64,000 nt of DNA, taken from positions 200,815,001 to 200,879,000 of the forward strand of contig NC_135786.1 of NCBI RefSeq assembly GCF_051106095.1, given 5' to 3'. Position numbers and translations under genes: made by a program. This DNA is from Pogona vitticeps. Taxonomy: Eukaryota; Chordata; Lepidosauria; Squamata; Agamidae. The notes beneath the pieces were generated by a model. The model worked only from the letters and a program-made list of their open reading frames with translations. It had not been told where the DNA came from and did not search any database. This document shows positions 22,640 through 34,700 of the stretch, piece by piece (position 1 is the first letter of the stretch; each line of letters starts with the position of its first letter).

Positions 22640-22793
22640 GGCTTCTCCAAGCTAATGGTACTTACGAAGGAAGGAATAGAGAACGGAGCACAAACTTGGC
22701 TGTATCTGTAAAAAGCAAGTAAAAATCTGGCTGCTTAAGTCTGACTTTAAACATCTGTCATTTGAAAAGGAGAATTTCATGAAATGGTATGTA

Positions 22794-23604
22794 CAGTGGT
22801 GCCTTGACTTACGACCGTCCCTACTTACAACCAGCTCTGGCAACAAAATTTTGCTTCGACTTGCAGCTGGAGTTTCGAGTACCAAACAAAAAAAAGGCAG
22901 GGGGAAAAGGCAGGAAATTCAATTTGTTGGTGGCGAAGAGGCTGCTTCTTTGTAGCTCTTTTGCCCCAACGGTGAGGGAAAGGGAGGCAGCGGTGGGGGG
23001 AGGCGGCAAGGGGGTGTCCCTTGGCACTTCTCACCTCCCTCCGCAGGGCCGCTGCCGAGTCCCTGAGCAGTAGGTAGCTTGCCCACCAGGGGTGCTTGAC
23101 GCTACCTCCTGCTCCGGGTCCAGTAGCTGCTCGCTGGGGCGGCTGCGTCGGGCCTTGGTGCTCCTCGCCTCTCCTCGGCATGAGGGCAGAAGGGGCCTTG
23201 ATCCAGGCTCCCGGAGGCACTGCCGAAGGAAGCCTGCTAAGGTAAGATGCTTTTTGCTTTTTAAAAACTGTTCTGGGTGGGTTTTGCAGGGTGGTCTTAG
23301 GTGTGGGGGGTTATGTTTCTGCGCTGTGTTGTTGTTTTTAGTGGGGTTTTTTGCAGTTCTAGCATGGGACTTGCTCTGTTTATTTTTGGTGTTTTGGTGG
23401 GTTTTTTTATTTTTTATTTTTATTTTTGCAACCCCTATGGGGTTTGCATTGTTTTATTTTTATTTTATTTTATTTTATTTTTTTTGCTGAAACAGATTAA
23501 CTGCATTCCCATGCATTCCTATGGGAATGTATGCTTTGATTTATGACCATTTTGTTACGTCCATCTTCTGGAACAGATTATGGTCGTAAGTCAAGGCACC
23601 ACTG
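22794..23604. mobile_element. Tigger/pogo-like MITE with GC-rich centre
   Basis: The left end is CAGTGGTGCCTTGACTTACG and the right end CGTAAGTCAAGGCACCACTG, a perfect 20-base terminal inverted repeat; flanks TA on the left (22792-22793), CA on the right. The centre (about 22970-23245) is GC-rich and CpG-containing, then T-rich to 23480. No coding capacity; open frames here are composition artefacts. At 811 bp it is one of the longest of the set. Confidence 0.85.
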
Positions 23605-24909
23605 CATCAAGTTCCTTCCAGCAGAACTGTCAGCCTCTCAAAGTATGTAGCAAGCTTTCTGCTTTGTTCGCCTGATCACCTTCCATACTGATTGCAGAAA
23701 AAAAGTTTTCTCCAAAAACAGTACAGAAAGTGCTAAAGCTGAGCACTTTACCACCCTGATTTGCTTCTATAATGACTACAAAGTAGAGCCACTTTCTCCA
23801 CTTTCAGCATTTATAGCTGAAGTCAGTTCAAGCTATACTTATTTCATAATCAACTCAAAATCCATTAAACCAAATGAAAATATTTTATGTGACTACAGCC
23901 AACTCAATCCTCAATTTGCACTCCTGAGGAACAGCACTTATTAAGGGGAGGGGAAAGCTTGAAAAATGTGGACCCCTTTAAGAAAGTGGGGAAGAGTAGA
24001 GTGCCAAATATTATGGTGGGGAAGCAGAAAATACAGGAGGCAAGTATTTCTAGCCTTCTCAGTTTCCCTTGGGTTTCCCACACAAGAGACCCTGTCTTAT
24101 AAGGTGTATTAAATTTATGCAAATAAGCAACTTCTGGAGGCTTACTAACAAAGCTATACTAACAACAATGGCTCCCTGCATATAAATCTGTAGCACATCT
24201 CCACCACTGTAGCCTCACACTCTGTTGAGTATGAGCTGGGAGGGACCCCATGTGTTGGGTGGGGGTTGAAATCCTAAGAAACACAGGAATGTATAAGCTT
24301 TTAAAACAACAGGCATCAGCTGCCACTGGAGGGAACTGCTCACTTAACAGCAGGTGTCTCATCCTCTGACTGACCAGCACTCCTCTCCCAGGTGCCACAA
24401 ATGTGGCCTGAAATCGGGAAACCCAATGGTTCCCAGTCCCCACATTACTAGGCAAGAAAAAGCATAATCAAGGTGTCCTTTTACTTCCCTATTGACTTTT
24501 GGTGGCTCCAATCCTTTTAACTTCAGGAGGGTAGGTGGGGCTTGCAGGTAAGAGATAACAGGTAACAGCAACCCGTGCCTATCTCCATCTCTAACTTGCC
24601 TTGCCTTCCAAATGGAAGGATATGGCTTATCTGACCCAAATGTCTAATGTGGGCTAATCAGCAGGAATGCAGCTGAGCAAATGAGAGAATGTGGCAGTTC
24701 CTCCTCATACATGCAGAAGTGATCAGTGTCTCTGTGGTGGTGAAGCTCCACTGCCTCAAAGAAACTGATCCCCCAAACAAGGCAGAGGTGACAAAAGAAT
24801 TAGGAAAAGGCAGTACAGTCTTCACCATTACACAGATGCAAGAACAGGGTGATGCCTTTAATTGAACCTCTAAAAAAATTAAACAAACTGCTAGCTTTCG
24901 TGGAGAAGA

Positions 24910-25195
24910 TCCCACTTCATCAAGCTGGACACCACCCCTTCATGGGCAGTACAGAAAAACTGTAGATAAAAGGCCCCCAAATTAATGGCCAAGGTCAGTG
25001 CCAAATCTTCTGGCCTGAGGCAAGTTCAGACTGAGGTTGCAAATGTCAGCTGGTAGATGGTGTTGCAACCTAAGTCTGAATTCACATCAGGCCAGCAGAC
25101 TTGGTATGGACATATCCCATCAATTTTTGGGTCTCTTATCCACAGTTTTTCTGCGCTATCCAGGAAGGGGTGGTGCCCTGCCTACTGAAGTGGGA
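24910..25195. repeat. 133-bp inverted repeat with 20-bp spacer
   Basis: 24910-25042 and 25063-25195 are reverse complements of equal length at roughly 75-80 percent identity, e.g. ACACCACCCCTTC against GAAGGGGTGGTGC and CAGAAAAACTGT against ACAGTTTTTCTG. Homology stops abruptly on both outer sides. A transcript would fold into a long imperfect hairpin. Could be a foldback/MITE-type element or an inverted duplication of a unique segment. It lies about 100 bases left of the CpG island. Confidence 0.85.
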
Positions 25196-25299
25196 TGAGG
25201 TGGCATGTTACTTTGAAAAATCCCAGGTGGCTCAATTCCCTCATTCTACAGAGAGGGAACAATATTACGCCACCGACCACCGATCTTCGACCAGTCTTT

Positions 25300-26560
25300 A
25301 GCAATGCGCTAAGCGAGGCAAACGGCGTGGGGGTACCCGTGGGGGTACAAAGCTCTCTCTCTGGACGGGCGGCAGAGATTTCCTTATATCCAGAGCGGGA
25401 GACCGGGAGTGGGTGGCAGGGGCGATCTGCAACGGGGCCTTAACCGCTCTGCTCGGCGGTCCCCCTTCGCGCACACGCATACCCCACTCACCCCCATCTG
25501 GCGGCGGACCCTGAGCAACGGTCGCTTCCTCCTCTGCGGCGGGATAAGGGGGGGGGGGCGATCCAGGCAGAAGCGGGCCGGCCGCCTCGATCCCGAAACA
25601 AGCCGCCCTCTGGAGGCGCCGCGTGGGCGAACGTGGCCTTGAAAGAAAGCCCTCCGAAGCCGCCCCCGGGCTGGAGCCCCTGTCGCCCTTTCACGGAAGG
25701 CCGGGGTCCCCTCGCCCTCTGGAGACCGCCGGGAGGTATAATTCGGGACCGGGAGGTATAATACGGGAGTCAGGATGGGGAGCGAGGGGACCCCAACCGG
25801 CCTCGGGGGAATAACCCGCCGGGTCAGGCGGCCCCGCCTCTCAGGCAAGATCCGAGGCGCAAGGCCTACCTGCTCCCCTCCTTCCCCGCCGCCAGCTCAT
25901 CCCGAGCGCGCGCGCGCACCTGCCTAGCCTTCCTTCCTGCCTACCTTGCCTCGGGGATCAAGACACCGACTCTTTCCCCCCCCCCACACACCCCCCCATG
26001 AAACGCCTTCACGCTCCCAGACGGCTTAGCGCCGGAAGCCGCATGGCTCTGCTCTGCAATGGAAACGATCCGGCGCGGGCGGCGGATGGAAACCTCAATA
26101 ACAAACCGCGTGACACTTACCCGACCTTTCCCCTCCAGCGCTCTGGTCTTCGTTCTCTAAAGCCCACTTTCAAAAGAACGAAGCGCCCGGATATCATCCT
26201 CTTCAAAGACATTTTTTTTTTAAAAAAATAAGATACTGAGGTCGACTTATTGTCCAGAATTTACGGACTATCTCAAGATGTTTCCAAAAAACGTGTCCCA
26301 ACAGCGTTCCACACCTTTGTTGTCTACGGCGGGAACCACACGCCCTCTGGTGGTAGAATGCGGAATTAGGGCGGGTTGGCCGATGAGCGCCTGAAAATGC
26401 GGCCGCGCGGAGCATTGTGGGGCTCGTAGTCCACTCTTCGATCTCCCCGGTGAAGGAGGAGCGGTTCGTTTGAACGCGCGCTTCATGTCCAGCAGTTGCT
26501 GGAAGTGGAAAGCGGGGAAGGAAATGGAGATACAGTACTGTGTAGGCTGTGCAGGGGACG
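25300..26560. promoter_or_regulatory. CpG island, probable SNHG6 promoter region
   Basis: GC-rich and dense in CpG, including a CGCGCGCGC run near 25910, in sharp contrast to the AT-rich flanks. On the minus strand there are donor-like sites at 26120 (GTAAGTG) and others near 25870-25950 (GTAGGC, GTGCGC). The segment before 26120 holds short pyrimidine runs (TTCTTTT, CTTT) that could act as a TOP-type start; this is inference. Open frames here are composition artefacts. The island fits the expected start of SNHG6 between the snoRNA and TCF24. Confidence 0.7.
26411..26432 (-). promoter_or_regulatory. ZNF143/SBS-like promoter motif
   Basis: Read on the minus strand, GGACTACGAGCCCCACAATG followed by CT is close to the ZNF143 (Staf) SBS consensus ACTACAANTCCCANNATGC, common just upstream of CpG-island promoters, often bidirectional ones. 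Confidence 0.5.
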
Positions 26561-26599
26561 CTGGCCCAGTCAGTTTCAAGTAAGGAAAACAGATATTGA

Positions 26600-29500
26600 A
26601 GCTAGTCCTCTTTACCGGCAATCCCACCAATGAGCATGTCTGAGGAAATGGCCTTTGATCCAGAAAGCATTCCAAGTGTATAATTTTTTAGTGGTCTAAT
26701 AAAGGGATCCCCTACTCCTACATTATATTGCATAAGGACCACAGAGCTCCTCGTTTTTTTCGGAACTACGAAAATACCCAGAAAAAGCCCACTCCTCCCT
26801 CCGCCAACAAGAAAATAAGGTGGACTCGCAACATCTGCCGAGCAGGACTGCAAACTGAGGGAAAACCTATTTCCAGCCACTAGCCACATGTTTTTTAATT
26901 TGGCTCCAGCTGGCACTACCCAGTGGGTTAGCTAAAATTTCACCCTGACTCCCAGATGGAGGGCTCTGTTTTTTTTGTGTTGCCCTCTTCCCCCACCCAA
27001 ATAGAAACATGTACCTTCTGGAAAAGGTCATGTGGGAAGGGTATGTGCATCATGCTTGGGTTTCTTTGTTTGAGGAGCTGGGGTGTGATTTGCAAGCCAC
27101 AGCTACCTGAGGTGTAGCTTGAAAAACGGCACCTCCAAGGCAGCCTCCACTTTTTCTAATTTACCTCTAAGAAACAAGCCATCTGTTACGAACTTTTGGG
27201 ACTCTTCTCTCCACTATCAACAAGTTGTAAGTGGTTTTTCTTCAGAAATATATTTAGAAGAAGTAGCTGTGTTAGTGTGTGCAAGCATATCCAACAAAAC
27301 CTGGGGGGGGAATAAATAATAGTTTTAAAATAATTAAAATAATAAATAAAATAATTGAAAAGATAAAAAACCTGTGGCACCTTGAAGATTGTTATTTTTT
27401 AACATGAGGATTCATGGACAAGTCCATTTCTTCAGACATATGGAGTAAAAATAATTTCTCTGCCTAGCTCATCACTTTCCTTTATCAGGACATGGAGAGA
27501 GAAAGGGAGAATCGTCTTGCAGATTCCATCTGACATCAGTCCACAAGTTCACTCAAAAATGTGTGCACAGAACTTAATTGGTGGCAATGTAAAGCATGAG
27601 GCATGGGTGGACAGAATAATGTGTTTTTATTTCCCATAGAGGTATTAGGAGAAGATCAATCCCTCTTGGCCCATCCCTTTTCTCCCTGTATTGTTTTCTA
27701 AAGTGCATTTATTCTGTGTATTTTCTGTAAATGTTAAACAGGGAATAAGTGATAAATAAAATGTTTTAAGTACAACTTTGGTGTGTTTGTTGTATCAGAC
27801 TATGTATTTCTATTCAAAATACCATTGTAAAACCTGGCTTTCCCCGTAATAATGTCTCAAATTACCCTTTAACCAACTGTGTAAAATGTTGACACAAATC
27901 TTTTAAATAAATCTGGCTTCTGATTCATAGAAATGTAATTCATATAAATTTATAAAGCTTTTTATTATTTTTACATTAACTTTCCTCAGGATGGTATTTT
28001 AGAAGACTAAATGAAACATGCTTCCATGAACGGAGCAAAGGGAAACGCATATATACGGATTTTAAATATATGCAAGCAGTATGTTTGAAATAGTCTCCCA
28101 AATTGTGTGTTTGGCTTGTAAACTGTAATTACAATACTATACCCTCCAGTTAAATATTTTTGCATTAATATATTCTCTGCCAGTCACCATTTGTTCCTTA
28201 GAGACTACAGAGAACAGAGAAGCCTTTGTCCAAAATAAACACTTGGAGTTGGAAGGAATAAAATAAAAATGAAATTATAAATGGTGATTTATTCCAAATT
28301 ATGGATTGGTTTGATAAAAATTATTTTTTCTCTATTCACATGCCAAGGAATCATGTACTATATATTCCAAAACATGAATTGCTTAAATGTTGACGGCAAA
28401 TAAATTAGTTGAGATGGATGCAAACCAACTATCTAGAAATGGAAGGTGTGCTATTGCCATTGTGTCTGGAAGGCCCTGCTGTCATGAGATGGAGGTCTGA
28501 GATTTTATGGTAGGGGCAAGCATTTTTTTCTTATTTTCAAGTTAGTAGGTGAAAACTACACTTGGAGAGGCGAGAAAGTCACATCAAGGTTTAAAGACCA
28601 GTTCTTCCAAACCCAGGAACACAACCAGCACTTTTTATCTGACTGGCAATTTACTGCCACAATTTATGTGACATCCCTCTGGAAAAGTGTAAATGGCCCA
28701 TAGGATCTTGCCTGTGAAATAATATAAAAAACTGGGCCTAGCCAGCATAGATGAGGATGAGTAGAGCTGCTGTCTGGTAACATTTGGAAGGGAGCACACA
28801 CCCAGTCCTTGAGACAGAAGAGAGGGGAGGCTGTGCCAGCTAAATTTAATTATAAATTATTATTGGCTAAGCTACAGGAATTGCTAAATCAAGTAGCAGT
28901 GAGCTGTTTCTGTTTCAAGATACACCTAATCTTGAAAGCTCTGTTAAAATCATCAGTAAACTTGTACCATACTCTGACACTTCCCACACGTTTCTTTCAG
29001 ATGTATTTGATTTTCATGGCTTGTCAGGGAGCATTTGCTCCTCTTTGCTTTTGACAAATCATAGCACTTTTCAAAGCATTTAATATAAATATTATTTAAG
29101 GCATCATTCTGTAAAAACATGGATAATACATGCATACAATAAAAGAAAATAACTCTTGCTGCATTTTTAATTCTAACCACTGAAGCTTTCATGCCAATAT
29201 TTTAGCTAAACTAGCTGTGCATGCAAGCTCCACTTTCTGGAATGTGTACCTTGTCTAGAAAGCATATAACACAGGTCCTTGCATAGAAATAAGCTCTTTC
29301 CCCTAAATACGTAGCACACTTAAGACAGGGATAAGCACAAGTAATATTAAATTACCAAACATATGTTTCTGCTAGATCCAAGCTACAAAGCTGCTTACAT
29401 CTTTTACATGTCATGCTAGGGTTCTGGTGTATTGTCTGTTTTTCACTTTACTGTTAAACACACATCATCAGAGAAAAGAAGCAAATAAATTCATTCAAGA

Positions 29501-30715
29501 GAAGCACATTTAGTGTTATATAACTCCCAGAAGGAGACAAGCATCGGCATCAGAAAGACTTAGGTATGCTTCCAGACAGGTCTCCTGTCACTACAAATCA
29601 AAACACTTTGTGTCCCTATTCAGTTTTTGCCTTCTTACATAGTTCTAAGAGGAGAGAGTGAGAAAGAGCCAGCGGTAGGAAAACAAGAGAAGGTCACAAA
29701 TAGCAGACCCCATATAAAATGCCACGTTCTGTGCAATAAAAGCCTCTTCTTTGAGCCTGAGTCTTACTACTGGCATTTCTATACACATCCTGAAATCCAA
29801 GAAGCTGAAGGAGTATCTCCCACATTTCCAAGGGACGAGTGCCTTAAAGTCAGTGAAGAATACTTTATTCATGTTCTTGCCAATAGTAAAGGTTGGGAAG
29901 GTGGCAACATGAGACAGGTTATTATCTGCAGTGATGCCTTGTTTGTTTAAGTCCTTCCCAGCTGATATTAAGTCTATTTTCACAGTCCAGTCATTGAAAG
30001 ACAAGCCATAATATATTTTTATTTCTTCAGTGATTTGGACTATAGTTGGCACAGTTCCAGAGAATTTGAAAGCTGCTATTTTGCTGTATTTTATGCACTG
30101 CCATGTTTAAAGTTATTTATATATTTACTTTGTGAGTTTTAATAATTGTGCTATATGACCACCTGATTTCCAGCACTGGAAGACTAGAGGGCAACTAGAA
30201 TATTAAAAATAATCAATCTAACATACTAAAAAAGAATGTGTGTTTCTGTTAAAGCCATTGCTCCAAAATCATAAAATGTAGGCAATTGAAATCTGGCGCA
30301 CATACTAAAGAGATCCCAGGTTCTTTGCAGCATGATGGAGTTTTCTGTTCCTTCACATGCATTGATTTTAATATGGCCATATGATTGGAGCCTGCAATAC
30401 CATTTTCAATAAATAGGTGGCAAACATCCCTAATCAACGCATAGATGTACAGTTAATACAGTATGCAACCGGTGAGAATTAATCTAAGAGTTTTCTCTCC
30501 CTTCCTCACTTCTATGAAGCACCCACCCTGTACAAGCATGAAGTGAGCAGACCTCTCCCTCATAGACTGTATGCCTTTCACCATGAGTATGTGTCAGCCA
30601 TACATAGCGAAAGCAAAATGTATCCGCATTTGATAACTGCATAACTTTTTTTAAAAGGTTGTGGTTTATTCTAATCCAAGTTAGGCTTGGAATTTTTACT
30701 GGTATTAAATAAATA
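26600..30715. other. AT-rich intergenic DNA, no gene seen
   Basis: No exon of a known family was recognised on either strand. 27228-27440 matches a dispersed sauropsid repeat (GTAGCTGTGTTAGT ... GTGGCACCTTGAAGA ... CATTTCTTCAGA), which may reflect a decayed DNA transposon. An AATAAA with T-rich context lies at 27755 but cannot be tied to a transcript. Confidence 0.5.
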
Positions 30716-30987
30716 CAGTGGACCCTCTACTTAAGGAATTAATCCGTATTGGAATGGTGGCTGCAAGTCGAAAAGTCTGTAAGTCGAATCTCCATTGACC
30801 TACAATGCACTGAAAACCGATTAATCCCATAACCAGTGGTTTTTATTCTATTTTTATTCCATTTTGGGTTTTTTCTGGTCTGTAAGTCGATTCTCTGGCT
30901 GCAAGTCGAATCTAAATTTTGCAGCCAGAGAAGTCTGTAACTCGAAAAGTCTGTAAGTCGAGCCGTCTGTAAGTCGAGGGTCCACTG
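30716..30987. mobile_element. Tigger/pogo-like MITE, AAGTCGA subfamily
   Basis: A 272-bp TA-flanked element (30714-30715 and 30988-30989). The left end is CAGTGGACCCTCTACTTAAG and the right end GTAAGTCGAGGGTCCACTG. The word AAGTCGA occurs about six times, in both halves and on the same strand. No coding capacity. Confidence 0.9.
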
Positions 30988-31744
30988 TAATTTGTTGGAA
31001 ACAAGACTGTGGACTTAATTGATACTATTTCTGATTCAGTAGGGTTCTTCTTTAATTCTTAAAAACCTCTGTGCATGTGCACAGCTAGAAAAATGGCAAA
31101 ACTGTCTTGACTATGGTGTCAGAGCTGGAGTAATAACTTCCATGGAGTAATCCACATGTCTAATAAAATTTAGTTGGAAACTTTGTTCTTGTAACCTCTG
31201 TACATTGTCTGTTGTATTGCTTTTTGAAGGTCTGTTCCATTTACATTTGGTTACTTTCTTTAGAAATGAGATAATCCAACCTAATATGAGCCAAAAGGTC
31301 AACTAGGACAACAGTGGCACAGTGAAATGCATGTTTTGTTGTTTCAGAAATGTATGGAATTTGAGGCAACCCCTGCCACACCACAAACAAACCAAGATTG
31401 CACTGCTACCGATGAGGGTAACAAAAGATTGTAATATATATCACAAGTAATAAAGTGGAAAATCTATATATACAAATTATTCATTGCAGTTGGTACATTG
31501 AATTCTGTGAATGTGGTTGATCAGCCTGAAAATAAAGTTTAGTAAGTGGGAGATATCAGAGAAGGGATGGTTATTAAAATTAATCAATGTAAAATGTATG
31601 AATAACCTTTATATTTCAATATGCCCACTTATTCCTGATACTGTCAGTTGCAGTCACATCATAAATGTTGGAAAATGTACTTGAATTTAAATATATCTGG
31701 CATAATAAATACAACAGTATGCAAGAAGGGGGAAAAATACATGA

Positions 31745-34700
31745 TTACATTTGTAAATTTGTAGAGGTTTCTCCTTGATTTGTACTTTCTGTTTGCAGAG
31801 AGTGACTCAAAAATTGTCCAGAAGCTCCAATGTATAACCGTGATCGCATTGGCCATTTCTGTAAGACAATGTATACAAAAGTGAAAAGTAGATTGGCATT
31901 ACTTATGATTCAAATGCATAAAAGATTATTGAAACTACCGTGAGGAAAATATCTGCTGTATTTTAACAGTAGTAACCCACTGTATTATGGAACAAATCAT
32001 GGAATAGCACCAGACATTAATACAACTTTTTTTTCTTTAAGCTAAACTAGACATGACACTGTTCATGCAATTAGCATTTGTGTGACTGGTTAGACATGGT
32101 ATCCAATCAAAACTGAAAATCTGATGAAAGTTAAGGTTTTAGTCCTTTGGCTTTGTGGTGGTCTGGTAGGGATTAGGGCACCCTTACATGACTGACTGTA
32201 TCATTAGACACACTTGAAACATTTGCCTTCAGAGAGGGCATCAAATGGTAGCTTCTATTTTTTTTTCTGGTAGAGATGGGGAGAGGTGTTTTATGCCTTC
32301 AGCTGTCAAAATAACTTGTTGGCTCTAGGTGCTTTGCATCTTAACTTGGATGGATTGGGGGTCACCATGTGCTATTCCCTGGATCCCACCTGCTCAGAAT
32401 AGTTGCTTTGGTGGACTATAACTCCCATGCTGGCTTGACAGTTCTGGAAGTTGTTTCCCAAACATACCTTTTCCAATCTCTGCCATTCATGGTTATGACT
32501 GAACATCTTTGTTCCGATGCAAATAGCAGGCATAGAACCCCAGGCTAGTATCCTATTGCCTGAGAGTGAAGTGCAAGGGAAGTAGCAAAAGCAGCTGCTC
32601 CACTCTGACAGGTTGACCACTGCATAACTGAATGTGTGACCAGTCTTGGAACCGCTGCAAGAACAGGCACACAAGGAATCTGCTGGAGCAGGAGTAGCAA
32701 CACTTAAAGACAACCTTCTTGCTCCATGTTCAGGCAACAATATACTAGTCCAAATCCACAATGGGAGTCTAGCAGGGAAGCAAAAGATTAAAGAAGCCCT
32801 ATTTCAAATCTCTCCAATTTCCCAGTATGGACTACATGCCCCATGTCTCTTTATTACAATTATTAACTGCCTGAAAAACATCAAATCTAGTAAATTTCAT
32901 TGTCTTATATTTGTTGCTTTTTCTGTGCTGTTACACAGATTAATCAATAATAATCATCAAGTGCCCTCAAGTCAGTTCTGACTCATGGAGGCTCTTTTCA
33001 ACGTTTTTCAGGTAGAGAATACTCAGAAGTGGTTTACCATTCCCTTCTTCTGAGGTTGCCCTGGGACTGTACAGCTTGCCCAAGGCTACATGGGGTGGCT
33101 CTTCTCTCAGGAGGCAAAATGAGGAATTGAACTTCTAGCTCTGCAGCAAGATACCTAAACCACTGAGCTGTCCAACCAACTAGTACACAGATGTATACAT
33201 AAAATTTATTTTTCAAATATGTTTTTGTAAGAAGCTTGCAAGTAAGTGAAAGATGGCAAAGATGGAGGATAAGATCAGAAACTAAGGACCAAATAGACAT
33301 ATAGACCACATTGTCCAAAACACCTTGAGCAGGAAGAAGCCTTAATATAATTTTTAAAATAACATTTTGCATTTATAGATTGTGGTCAAGGCAAGCACAT
33401 TTAGAAAATTTCCCACTTTTCTCTGTGTCCATCTTTTGTTTTATGCTGTGCCTTTTTTATTTTTATTGTAAGACTGAGGAAAAACTATTTTTAGCTGATT
33501 GGATGTAAGATGCCGTCATAAAATGTTATAAATAAACAAGAACATATGTAGGCTCCAATTCTTTATCCATGTAATCAATTAATTGTCTTCAAGTTGATTC
33601 TAAGATATAGTGACTCCCACAGAGTTTTCAAGGTAAAAAGTACTCAGAGGTGGTTTACCATTTCCAGAGACATAACTAGTAGTTTTAGTGCCAAGAGTAC
33701 CACAGCAGCCTGTTGGAGGATAGTGTGCTTCTCCTTTGGTGGAGAAGAAATGGCAACCTATGGGAAATACACTGTTTTTCACATGTAGACCTTGGCTTCC
33801 ATCATCTTATTTGTTGAAAAAATTAATTGCAATTCCATCAAAAAAAAAAAAAAGAAAAAAGAAAAGAAATGGCTACCTTCAACAATACCAGTGGACAAAA
33901 GAACAAAGACTTGTGACATCTCTAAGGCCAGAAATCAGACATTGTAAATAGTCTGTAATTAAGGCCAAGAGCATCTTAGGGTTGCAGAGGAGACTGAAGG
34001 AGCAATAAGAAGTACTTTATCTTACAGTTTGGAGTCCTTTGGGAACAGCATGGTTCACTTAATTTTTTGGTCACCACACAACATTCTGGTAATCGTGAAC
34101 CAGTCTGGTCATTATCCATGCATACCCATACCCTTTTCGGTCCCTGGCAGGGCTGTTTTTTTTTTTTTTAAGAACAAGTAGGATTGCTCCATTTTGGTTT
34201 GGTTCTGGCATGTGCGATCATTAGGACTGAACCAATGGCACCCATCAATAAAGTTAAAAAGTTTTTTAAATCCAACTTTCTGTGGACGGGAAGACAGAAG
34301 AGGAGGTGGAGGAGGATATTTCTGTTGCTGTTTGGTTTTTATTTAAAAGTCCTGCAATGCAGCACTTGGTGGCAAGCTGACTCATTGGCATACAGCTTAA
34401 CAATTATTCCCAGCTTTCCTCCACTTGGTGCCAAGCCAGACCTATAAATTATTTTAAAAACTGCAGTTTTCCCCTGCTCCCTATGGAGAGGGAGAGAAAA
34501 GAGAATGCAGTGGAGAAATGTATTTATTTATTTGCTTGCTTGCTTGTGTATCATTTGTAGGTTGCCTTTCTCCTAATGAAAGGAATCAAGGCAGCTCACA
34601 ACATTAAAACAAGTAAAATTTTTAAAAAATGATACATTATACTTTAAAAACAATTAAATTACAATAGTAATTAAAATACATTAAATGATTACATTAAAAG

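Larger units (their letters stand above)
11350..26165 (-). ncRNA. SNHG6: SNHG6, snoRNA host gene (exon model inferred)
   Basis: Spliced noncoding host of SNORD87; in mammals it lies between MCMDC2 and TCF24 on the strand opposite MCMDC2, as here. No exon sequence was recognised; the model is from splice signals on the minus strand. Candidate exons: 12975-12941 (acceptor after a T-rich tract ending TTCTTTAG, donor GTAAGGG), 12417-12391 (acceptor TTTTTGTTTGCAG, donor GTAGTC), and a last exon from 12021 (acceptor TTTTTTTCTTTCCAG) to an AATAAA near 11351-11356. A 46-base candidate lies at 13776-13731 (donor GTAAGTC). A first exon ending at 26121 (donor GTAAGTG) would place the start in the CpG island near 26163. 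SNORD87 lies in intron 12940-12418. The long 5' intron would contain four MITEs, a LINE, a hAT transposase and the 133-bp inverted repeat. The 5' end is the least certain part. Confidence 0.55.

Noticed and set aside
23092-23490. 132-codon plus-strand frame with a Phe/Leu-rich end
   Set aside because: Inside a MITE; the hydrophobic tail is translated from T-rich low-complexity DNA.
25384-25848. 154-codon minus-strand frame in the CpG island
   Set aside because: Low stop density is expected at this GC content; no motif, and composition is Arg/Pro-rich.
26268-26675. 135-codon minus-strand frame
   Set aside because: Overlaps promoter-like sequence with the SBS site; no recognisable family.
29627-30052. 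Overlapping frames of 107 (+) and 135 (-) codons
   Set aside because: Antisense pair with no family motif and ordinary intergenic composition.
31659-31856. 65-codon minus-strand frame starting MANAITV
   Set aside because: Wrong frame of TCF24 exon 3; the true frame reads [12 protein letters not shown].
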